A stretch of DNA of 12,693 nucleotides, taken from positions 1 through 12,693 of the forward strand of contig QZCP01000650.1 of assembly GCA_003956705.1 (NCBI GenBank), in the 5' to 3' direction. Made by a program: the position numbers and the translations under genes. This stretch comes from Brevipalpus yothersi. Its lineage: Eukaryota; Arthropoda; Arachnida; Trombidiformes; Tenuipalpidae. The notes below the pieces were generated by a model that worked only from the letters and a program-made list of their open reading frames with translations, searched no databases and had not been told where the DNA came from. Of the stretch, positions 1 to 9,138 are shown piece by piece. Position 1 is the stretch's first letter. Every line of letters begins with the position of its first letter.

Positions 1-64
<64 letters not shown>
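1..64. repeat. (CT)32 microsatellite at the left window edge
   Basis: Uninterrupted CT for 64 nt, followed by an imperfect GTCTATCTCTCT tail. It starts at base 1, so the real tract is probably longer and the sequence was cut inside it. Confidence 0.97.
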
Positions 65-68
<4 letters not shown>

Positions 69-205
69 ATCTCTCTTCCATCCTTTTCTCTCTTGTTCTG
101 GTTTACCAGGTCAAGGAACCTCGCAAAGAGACACCAAATGCACCAGATAGATGTGGGAGGGATGAGAAATACAAGTAAGTAAAGCAAAAAGATGTTGCAT
201 TAGAA

Positions 206-208
<3 letters not shown>

Positions 209-274
<66 letters not shown>
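209..274. repeat. (GA)33 microsatellite
   Basis: Perfect GA dinucleotide run of 66 nt inside intron 3. It lies about 145 nt from the CT run at the window edge and in the opposite orientation, so the two could pair as a hairpin in single-stranded DNA or RNA. Confidence 0.97.
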
Positions 275-277
<3 letters not shown>

Positions 278-474
278 AAACAATTTCCACATCGAACTGT
301 ATGCATCATTTTCTATCTCTTTCACTAGCTTTGCTAAATCCAATGTTGAATGGTAGAAGCCAGGGTTTGTTCCACTCTCATCATCGACAAATGTATAGAG
401 ATAGGCATAAAATGGATAGAAAAATACAAAGATATTAGTTGCTCAATGTTTTTCTTTCCCAATTTCGCCATGAT

Positions 475-522
475 TCTCTCTCTCTCTCTCTTTCCTTCCA
501 TTTATCTATCTATCTATCTATC
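475..522. repeat. (TC)8 and (TATC)5 compound microsatellite
   Basis: A (TC)8 run at 475-490 is followed by a short pyrimidine linker and five TATC units at 503-522. Confidence 0.9.
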
Positions 523-1642
523 CTCATTTTGCTTTGTTTTATCATCATTACTATACCAACAAAATAAAGGACTATGGCACAATATGAAATACTAAGGGAA
601 CACATCGACAACATTATCAACAGGATGCAAGCAAAATGAGCTCGAAACACGATGCACACACACTTAGTCTTTCTTCATCTCATTTACTTCCATAAAACTA
701 TTCCTCTCTCTTCGTATTCGATTTGAAACCATCACAGATATACACACATTTAAACCATGGCGAATGTACACTTGTGTGAGTATATTAGCTCAAGGTAGAG
801 GCAAAAACGGAAGAAGCTTGAACTTTTGCACAATACTTTTCGAATTTCCACTTATTTTATCAGATCAACGTAATGAAAGGTAGAAAAATTTTGACAGAAT
901 ACTCTCTTCATCATACAGCGCTCAACTGTGTGTGTATGTGTGTCTAGTAGAAATTTTATGATAATCCAGGTGAATATTAATGCATGTTTTTGACCATACT
1001 CTGGAGAAAACCTTTGATATTTAATTATCATTGCTCTTGATGGGTAAAGAATATCAGGGGAATCCTCATCTTTGATCCCGAGAATCTTTGCATCTCATGG
1101 TGAGCCCCCAAAATGAAATGTAAACTCTCTTCAAAATATCATTTCATCAAAGAGATAGGAAGAGAAATTCTTTTCTAAATTTCTAATTTTGCGGTGTACT
1201 CAATTATTCAATGCACATTGTGCTAATTAATTTACCATTATTATCCAATCAACACAACAATGTTGGCTACTTATTGTTGTCCACACGCAATTTGTAAATG
1301 ATGAATGTTGATATGGCAAAAAGAAAGAGAATTATCGACTTTACACGAGCAGGTCTCAATCGTTCGATGAATGAATCTTACCCACAAGTAGGAACACACA
1401 CATACACACAATCGAATTGATCCTCATGGTAGGTATATGTGGTTATTATGTGATGATTGTGATTGCCATTTACAATATTTGATTGACATCGTGCAGCATT
1501 CTGGAAGCAGAATCTGTATCAACACCAAAGTTCAGATGTATATATATTGGAACTTGGGTGAGTCAATCAATTGATTCGATGAATTGAAATGTGAGCAAAG
1601 AAATGGAAAAAAATATTGAGAATATATATGTATTGCACTTAC

Positions 1643-1704
1643 AGGGACATTTCATTAGTGTATCGAAAGATTCAGCCCACAATCGAATTTCCTCTAATGA
1701 TGGT
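1643..1704 (-). CDS. RGS17/20: RGS RZ-subfamily gene, coding exon 3 (start of the RGS box; gene continues outside the window)
   Basis: This 62-nt exon lies between CACACACAG|A and CCCT|GTAAGTGC. Its first base, A, completes the CC left by exon 2 (CCA, Pro). The next 20 codons read PSLEEIRLWAESFDTLMKCP. This matches the entry into the RGS box of RZ proteins, which is P-x-x-E-E-I/V-x-x-W-x-x-x-F-D-x-x-M-K-x-P, recalled for RGS17 and its relatives. Trp 392 and Phe-Asp 396-397 (numbering from Met 9138) sit where the first RGS helices begin. The exon ends in phase 1, just before the expected (A/S)-G-R, so the next exon should carry FREFLR...EYSEEN...FW. I did not find that exon between 1642 and 1. 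The exon is short but agrees in motif, phase and both splice sites. Confidence 0.85.
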
Positions 1705-3390
1705 CTGTGTGTGTGTTGAGAAAAAAAGAGAGAAGAATAAGGAAAAAAGTGTGGTGAGCATCATGAATTCAATAAATATATATACATCATTGACTGGAAT
1801 ATTAAAATTATTGTATGCAAAGAGATGATAGGGAAAAAAAGCTTGAGTACATCATGAATATGTAATTTCACTATCATTTTCTTTCCTTGTTATAAAGTGG
1901 AAAGCTTCTCATTCTTTTCTTTTATATCGATTTTTTGATTGTTTCAAATAATATTGGTTTCATAAACTTATCTCTCTCTCTCTCTCTCTTCCTCAGTGAC
2001 AAGCATAATAATTGATAAGCTTCCACCTTATTCACTTGTCACCATAGTATAAGCTCACGATTGGGTTTGAAATTGTTTTTGACTTATTTTGAGAGTGAAT
2101 AAAATTAGTACGGTGTTGATGCTATAAGAGTGAGAGAGAGAACTTTGATGTGGAATCGAAGATTTATCACTTTCCAGGGAAGAAAGAGAGAGACAGAGAA
2201 ATAAATCTTAAATTGAATATCTGCCTGAAATCATTTCAACAGATTGAACTTTACTCATAAAATCAAGAGAGAAAGAGAGATTCCCTGATTTTTTCCAAAA
2301 CTCTACACACAATAAATGAATTTCACTTGGCTGATAGATACACACTCACACACTCACAATATTTGAAGATGATGACCCAATAGGATAGAGTATAAAAGTT
2401 TCATACTTGTCAACCTTTCTTAATTAGATCTAGTCAAACTTTTTTTCAGGGTAAAAAAGAGAGAGAGAGAAAAAAAATATATTGTGAAGTGTGAAAAGAA
2501 AGGAGAAGAATTTTCTGGAACAGAATTTTTTTCACTTTCTTCTCTCAATCTCATATCTTTCCAATACAAAATTGTATCGATTTATGGAATGATTGAAGTA
2601 AACTGACAAGACCAGTTGAACTATCAGTTTGGGGAAACAAGTGAAAACTACAGAATTCCGTATATATGTGTATGTGTATGTATGTGAAAGAAGTGGTATA
2701 GCCTTAGGCTACTATGGGTATCGAAAATTCTGAGAGTTGCTTGATGGTTGAGTAAAAAATCTTTTTAAGGACAAATTCTGTCCAAATCAAGAATCTATAT
2801 TCTTTTTCATTCCAAAACATACACCCTTAGACACACACACACACAAGATAGATCCAGTGTGATATGGATCATCGACTTGTGAAATATACTTCTTTCTATC
2901 ACTCTCTACTTTATTTTCAGTATTCAAAAGTGACTGGTATGAATAATGACTATTATTATGACTTCGATCAGAATAGAATTGAAAAAGAAACCAAACTTAT
3001 GGTGTATATATATATGCATAGTAGTGAGGATAGACCAGAATCCGTATTAACACAGAGAGAACTATGAGCCATATTTAATCTATCCATATTGTCTTTCTGT
3101 ATCATATATACACACACATAGACACTGGTTGATGTTTCTCTGACACTTGAGGCCTAAGACAATAAATCAGAGAGATAGATAGATAGAGAAGGTTGTTTTC
3201 ATTTCCCGAGGAGATGAAAACTAATCAAGAGAACTCTAACTATTAAAAAGTAAGACACATAAACGATATCATGATTCATAAAATAAATATCGAAACATTT
3301 TTCCCGCTTCACAATTCTTTTCCGATTTGAGAAATTATGGCAATATTTCTCTTTTTTTTCCTAGTCTCTCATTCTATCGGTAATACTTAC
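1705..3390 (-). other. Intron 2 of the RGS gene
   Basis: A 1,686-nt phase-2 intron from donor GTAAGTATTA (3390) to acceptor CACACACAG (1705). It holds AT-rich sequence, short (TC)9 and GA-rich runs, TG/AC-rich patches near 2665-2690 and 2829-2845, and no open frame with coding character. The AC-rich run immediately before the acceptor reads TG-rich on the plus strand at 1705-1717. Confidence 0.75.
1971..1988. repeat. (TC)9 microsatellite
   Basis: Perfect TC run in intron 2, followed by TTCCTCAG. Confidence 0.9.
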
Positions 3391-3492
3391 GGTTGTTCAC
3401 CATTTCCATTTAGGCAGCGTTCAAATGATAATGATGATTGGAGCTTATTATTTTCTTTGCCTGATTTGCTTTGGCCATTCTTTCCAGATAAA
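3391..3492 (-). CDS. RGS17/20: RGS RZ-subfamily gene, coding exon 2 (linker between cysteine string and RGS box)
   Basis: This 102-nt exon has one leading base, 33 codons and two trailing bases. The leading T joins the TG at the end of exon 1 to give TGT, Cys 349, so the string reads CSCSC-L, as in RGS17/20 where Leu follows the last Cys. The peptide is LSGKNGQSKSGKENNKLQ followed by SSLSFERCLNGNGEQ and then a split Pro codon. It is hydrophilic and fits the variable linker before the RGS box. The acceptor is a pyrimidine-rich tract ending TTACAG; the donor is CAACC|GTAAGTATTA. A branch-point-like CTAAT lies at 3557-3553 (minus-strand reading). A second in-frame acceptor 15 nt upstream (TTCAG, exon start 3507) would add PSSYS. 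Phase match to exons 1 and 3, strong splice sites and higher complexity than the surroundings support it; no transcript evidence is available. Confidence 0.8.
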
Positions 3493-3651
3493 CTGTAAGA
3501 GGAGGGGCTGAATAGATAGAAAGAGAATAGAACAAATAATATTTGTAAATGGATTAGCAATCGATTTGCCTGTGGATGCTCGGGAAAATTGAGCAATATA
3601 TAGTTGAGATTTTCATTTGCTTCAACTAACCAGAAGATAGAGGAGATGGAG

Positions 3652-3668
3652 GAAGAGAAGAGAAGAGA

Positions 3669-3700
<32 letters not shown>
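3652..3700. repeat. (GAAGA)n passing into (GA)n
   Basis: About five AGAAG-type pentamers pass into a pure GA run (about 3676-3700). The tract lies in intron 1, roughly 150 nt upstream of the exon 2 acceptor in transcript direction, so it would be CU-rich in the RNA. Confidence 0.92.
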
Positions 3701-4109
3701 CAAAATTATTAACGGAGATTGCAAAACTTATTTCCGGAGAGAATCTTTTCCTAGGGAATAAGGAGAGATAAATCAGGAGAATTTTGGTCTACTATTATTG
3801 ATTCGGAAACAAATTACAGCTGTTAACACCTCAAGAGAAGAGAGAAAGAATCATTTTGCATCTGTATTTGTGTATTCCCAGTGCTAGAAAAGAGTAGAGC
3901 TTAGGGTCGGGTTGAAGTGGTGGTTAAAGTTATCCTATCAATTGATAATTTTTATCATGATTCGATCATGATCAGAAGTGAACCATTGGTTGGTTGATGA
4001 AAGTGAAAAATGATATGATGATGATTTATACTCATGAAGTGATTGAATTTGGAAGCCAGAATAGGTGATAATCATGAAGCTCAATTGAAAATATCAGCTA
4101 AAGCTACAT

Positions 4110-4125
4110 ATACAGATATCTGTAT
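4110..4125. repeat. 16-bp perfect palindrome
   Basis: ATACAGATATCTGTAT is its own reverse complement. It sits in intron 1 without an obvious partner or nearby feature. In AT-rich DNA it may be chance. Confidence 0.4.
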
Positions 4126-4406
4126 GAATGTATTGTAATATATTCGATATCCTCCCTCCTCATACACCTGATTTTCAATTCGAAATATGATAATGAAAGA
4201 AATCGATTTTCTTTATCCACTTTCCGGTGTAAAAAGAAGATCAGATTAAACAATGCTCACAACCAGAGATGATTGTTTGCAATATGAGACGTGTTGTTTA
4301 GACTTTTTCTCGATTCTTCCAAGTGATAAAAGTTGTTCATTCTCTGTATAAGAGAAATATTGACAAAACTTTCTCTGGAACACAGTCTCGAATTACCAGC
4401 ATATAC

Positions 4407-4457
<51 letters not shown>
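4407..4457. repeat. (AG)n microsatellite with one AAA interruption
   Basis: GA/AG run of about 50 nt with an AAA break at 4415-4417, in intron 1. It drives a spurious Arg-Glu-rich open frame on the plus strand. Confidence 0.94.
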
Positions 4458-4461
<4 letters not shown>

Positions 4462-7400
4462 ACAATTTTGCCTTCTATTGCACTTATCTACTAATCAAGA
4501 GCAATTTAGAATAAATACAGAAAAACGGATTAAATAGTGATCATCTAAGCCTTGATAGGAAGCGAATGAAGAGTTTATCTTTCCATAGGCTTCAGGATTT
4601 CTCTCTCTCTCTTCCTCTCTCTTTTTTTCTTTTTTCCGTTGAAACGAAAATTTACCTCATGATCACCTTCTGTTCATCGATCAAATTTATCATGAATTTA
4701 GGAGTAGTAAGAGTGGATAAAAGTTCACCATAAAACAAAATACTGTATAGATCGATGAAATTTAAGTCTCTTGTTTAGGATTAAAAAAAGAGAAGAGAAA
4801 AAAACAAAATCGATCAAGCTTTTGCCGGAAAAAATGTGAAGCCAATGAAGCTCAAGATTCCAGTATGGAATGTAAATCTGTGGGTAATTCAGTAGTACTA
4901 GCAATAGTAGTAGGAGTAGTAGGCAGTAGTCAAAATAGTGGAATAAGATCAGATCAACCAGCAAAATCCACATCCTCATGGAATCTCGATTCTTCCAAGT
5001 AGAAAAGATACAGCTCAGAAAGGAATACAAGTAACTCATGTACATAGGTTGAAATTCTAATCCATACTTTCGACTGATAGAACTTGTATGGTATCGATTG
5101 AATTTTTTTTCTTCTCTCGCAATTCTGGGAAAAAGAGAGAGAGATAAAGGCATATCTAATCATGGAGTAGATACAGTTTCTATCATCAAACCCAAATTCT
5201 TCAACCAATCAATAGCTCAATCAAATCTTTTCGTTTTTTGCTCCAATAAAAAATAGAGAGATACCAGTTGTGATATTAACACTTGAGGTGGGAAAAGTGA
5301 CAAGTTTAGTTAATCTTTTGGAAGATGAGATAGCTTGAAAGTTTCATCGACACACAAGTATCAGAGATGATAGGTTGAAAAAAAATGACGCATAATGTGA
5401 TTTCAAGCACCAATAGAGCGAAAAGAGAAAGATAAAGAATTCGAATATGATGGGGTGTATGATCGATCAGAGATAATTTCGAACTCATTCTCTCCTGATG
5501 AATCTATTCCAAAAATTTCCACTGGACATGAACTTTGTGAAGACTATGCATGTACTTTCACATAGTTTTGGACAAAAGTGTGTCAGATGATTTTTCAGTT
5601 ATCATTGATTATGAGAAAATATTATCAAGACTTTTTTCATCGTTCATTGAATCGTTTGATTGATATTTTTTAGTAAACAGTTTTCATAGAGGTGATGTTT
5701 TCCTTCTTTCCTTTGAATTTCTCACATTTTATCCTAATCTTGAACACAATTTTCTTCATCTTGTACTCTAGACTCTTCCATTGATTTCAGGGCTTTTGGA
5801 AGATTAATATTTGCCAAAACAATTTGATTGCTTGTCCAATGATCTCTCAAAGGGATGTCATATCATACCAAATAGATAGAACTTAAGAGGTTTTCCTATC
5901 AATGATAGAGCTGAACAAATCAAGATGACAATCTGTTTGCCGATATTCGACTCGAGTGAGATTTGAAAAAATATCAGCCTCATTAAAGCTTTTTGAGAAC
6001 TTTTCTTTTCATCTCAAATATTCTCACTTTAAATAAGGAACATTTTTATCTTTGTATAGTTTGAATGGAACATTCTTACTCGAATCTCACGTAAATCATC
6101 ATCACCTCATTTTTGGATACTTTTCCAATAGGTTCATCGAAGAGGTAGCGATAAATATGTCCACAGAATATTGTCTTCAGTATCAATCTGTGTACACTCA
6201 ACCCAAAAACAAACCAAAAAACTGTTCAAAAGATTACATTCTGATAATACCTCAACAAAAATCAAATTCAACAAAAAACGAAGCAATACGGATCAACATT
6301 GAGCGAAAGAAATGTATGAATGAAAGGTATTCAAATGTACATGTTTTCTATTGATTGGTTGATTGAGAATATGAATAAAAATTAGACTACATCTTTGATC
6401 ATTATGATCTTTTCTTCCATGACGAAGGTAAAAAATACAAAATAAATGCCTATATTTTTCAATCATTTTTTCTATTCCCTTCTCACTTTTCTCCAACTCC
6501 TATTCCTAGTTCTTTCCTGATAAGAAAGGAAGAGGAAAATAAAATAAAAGAATAAGAGAGAGAATGTTTAAAATAAGTCAAAAGTAATCGTTAGGATCGA
6601 AAAGAATCGAGAAGGTTTTCGTTTTGCCATCAATAAACCTTCGACAGTCAACCAGGTAACCATGCGAAAGAAGGTGAATGTTCATCGAAGGTTCATCGAT
6701 CAGAACAATCGAGCACAGGTAAAAAAGAAAGAAGAAAATAGAGTGAGAGAGAGAGAGCAACTGGAGGAGGAATATTATATCAACATTTGTATAATCTTAT
6801 GATTTATCTGGGAGAATTCTTTGATACTCGACAAGCTCCTAGGAGTGGAAAATTATGCAAAAGAAATAACAGTGAAGAGAAGCAAAAGTAAAGTTTCCTA
6901 ACACGTAGGTGTGTGTATGCAATGGGAATGAAAAGAAAGATCATAGAAAAATCAAAAAGTAAGATTGAGTAACTATAGACACACATATATATATTTACAT
7001 ATATGCGTATTTGTACTCTGATTGAGAAGATAAAAATTCTGTCTGCCCACCGATTTGTGGTGAAAAAATATCAATAAAAGTTACTAGTAAGATTAGTGAT
7101 TCTAATTGCTTTTTGAGTAGCATCGATATGCATATTATCAACAAAACTGAATGGTAATACGCTGATAGATTTAAAATTCTTAGCACTCAAAACCCAATCG
7201 GAATGACCTATTGTTCACCTGGGGAACATGACAATCGATTTTGATTAGCTTATTTCGTGCGCTCAAATACCAAAGAGTACGGATTTTTGGAGAATAAGTT
7301 TTGAGGAGGAAAAAAATTTAAGCAAAAAAGAATGAAAAATCTGAATCTCATCATCTTTTCCTTGAATTTACTCCTTCACGTTAGAAGAAATCTGAAGTTT

Positions 7401-7941
7401 CAATGCAAATATGGTAGAAGATGATTTTGATAAAATGGTATAGCTTTTGGCAAAAGTCTTGGTCATATTAGGAATCTCTTGCTGGTTGATCGAGAAATGA
7501 GTGGAAAAAATGTTCCCAAAAAATATAAGAAAGAGGAAGAAACAATATCAAGAATATTGAAAAAAAAGTGAAAAAAAATCGCATGCATAGCAGTTTGTGT
7601 GTCTAGCTAAATCCAAAAAGAGGACAAAGTGAGTGGCTTGAATCAGATTTTTCTAAAGAATACCAGGTAAAAGTGTGTAAGAAACGTGATTTCCAGTCAA
7701 AAAAAACGATGATGAAAGGAATACACATATTCCATGGGAACAAGATTCCTTCTCTAGGGAAGAGAGAGAAGCTTGCAAGACAATCAAATAGATTGCAGAT
7801 AGAGCACCGAAGGATCTTCTTTTTTTGCCCTCTCTTCTCAATTAAGCAAGAGGTGAAATGTGATATATTATTCATGGAGAGATGATTGTCTGTTCTATGG
7901 GAAAGAGATAGAAGAAGAAAGGAAGGAAGAAAGAGGAAGAG

Positions 7942-8052
<111 letters not shown>

Positions 8053-8092
8053 GAGAGAGACAGATAGAAAATAAGTTGAGAAATTCACTTAC

Positions 8093-9138
8093 CAGGAACA
8101 CGAGCAGCAACAGCACCAACAAAAACAGCAAGATTTATTGGAACTTCGATCATGAGCCGATTGTGCATTATTACTGGCCTCAATTGTATTATTATTGTTA
8201 TTGTTATCATTATTATTTCCTAATAATTGAATATCTCCAAATTCGGCACCACCACCACCACCAACATCGCCACCAGGCCCACTCGTAATTGAACGCTCTT
8301 GCAGGGCAGCGGCAGCGGCGGCAGATGATGATGACGATTTGTCCTTCTTTTTACTACCTTTACGAAATGATTTACGTCCTTTGCTACCTTGATTTGGATC
8401 CTGTTCACCAGAGCCACTAGCACCATTCACATTACTTTCATCAACGTCCTTACGCTTTGATTCACTGGTTCCAACACCACAGAAGAGCAATCGAGTGCAC
8501 TTATTGGTCGGAGTGGAAGAAGTGGACGATGGCTGGGATGATGATCCGGATGAGTGTATCGGTGGTGGTTGCAGTTGACCACCACCACCACCCACCATTG
8601 TTGATCCACCGATGTTACCGGCAGATGATGATGATGATGGTGGTGGCTGTGGATCACTTCCGGGAAGGCGAGATGAAGCTTGCTGCTTATCATTGGCACT
8701 GTTGGATGCTTTTTGGTGGCTAATTTCACTAGAGCTACTAGATTGCTGTTGAGATGGCAAAGAGGTCTGTTGTTGAGATAGATGAGATCCACTTGGTTGC
8801 TGTTGTTGTTGGCTAGTTGATTGTGAATTGCTTTGCTGCTGCTGTTGTCCAGAATTCGAAGCAGTCGATGATGATGGTGGTGGTGGCTGTGATGTTGTGG
8901 AACTATTTTCTTTGGATAATTTTTTCTTTCCACTACTACTACTAGTATTACTTTTTGTTCGGGTATCACTTTTCTCATGTGATGATGAAGATGCTGTTGT
9001 TGTTGTTGATGATGATAAATTAGCAAGACCAGCTTGTGATTGTGAGCTGAAAGATATTTTCTCTTCAATTTTGTCCTCACTTTTTTTGGATATTTCATCT
9101 TCTCTATCGATAGGGCAATCATGTTTCGCTATTGGCAT
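8093..9138 (-). CDS. RGS17/20: RGS RZ-subfamily protein (RGS17/19/20, Drosophila double hit), coding exon 1: low-complexity N-terminus plus cysteine string
   Basis: RZ-subfamily RGS proteins speed GTP hydrolysis by Gi/o/z alpha subunits and are held at membranes by a palmitoylated cysteine string. This exon encodes residues 1-348 and two bases of codon 349. Residues 337-348 read CCFCWCCCCSCS, the RZ signature, with Cys 349 completed by exon 2. Before it lies a probably disordered stretch: poly-Ser/Thr (42-53, 66-69), Pro 85-88, Gln 98-102 and 110-114, Ser 133-137 and 168-172, Gly 183-187, a basic patch 252-267 (GRKSFRKGSKKKDK), Ala 273-279, Gly 293-297 and Asn 308-317. Codons within the runs are mixed (CAA/CAG, AAT/AAC). 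The exon ends TCCTG|GTAAGT. I chose the Met at 9138 (MPIAKHDC) because the in-frame extension up to Met 9237 is pyrimidine-tract-like. However, CAG precedes the 9138 ATG, so 9139 could be a splice acceptor, and position -3 is a weak C. The family call is strong; the start is uncertain. Confidence 0.88.

Larger units (their letters stand above)
1..1642 (-). other. Intron 3 of the RGS gene, truncated by the window edge
   Basis: It begins with GTAAGTGC at 1642 (minus-strand reading) and runs past position 1 without a convincing RGS exon 4. I looked for minus-strand acceptors followed by a Gly-Arg start and for an FW-x-A-C-E block, and found neither. The stretch is AT-rich with (CT)n, (GA)n and (TATC)n repeats. 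A possible small plus-strand exon lies at 110-174 but is unsupported. Otherwise I see nothing here. Confidence 0.7.

Noticed and set aside
4725..5208. 142- and 84-residue minus-strand open frames in intron 1
   Set aside because: The Leu run comes from an AGT/TAG-rich patch. The rest is AT-rich Phe/Tyr/Ile composition without recognisable motifs or RGS phase match.
6080..6187. Possible 108-nt cassette exon in intron 1 (CACAG|A ... TTCGA|GTAAGA), open in one frame
   Set aside because: Its phases would fit between exons 1 and 2, but joining TG to its first A makes TGA at the junction. It could only be a poison exon, and there is no other support.
6052..6354. 100-residue plus-strand open frame
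   Set aside because: Asn/Lys/Ile-rich composition expected by chance in AT-rich DNA. No motif, and it overlaps intron 1.
8093..8132. Cysteine-string protein (DNAJC5) as an alternative identity for the Cys-rich segment
   Set aside because: The spacing CCFCWCCCCSCSC, with an internal Trp and Ser, is that of RZ-type RGS proteins. No J domain precedes it, and exon 3 supplies an RGS-box start.
8427..9122. 231-residue minus-strand open frame in another frame of exon 1
   Set aside because: His/Gln/Val runs are the frame-shifted reading of the Ser/Gln/Asn codons. The exon 1 frame carries the cysteine string and splices correctly.
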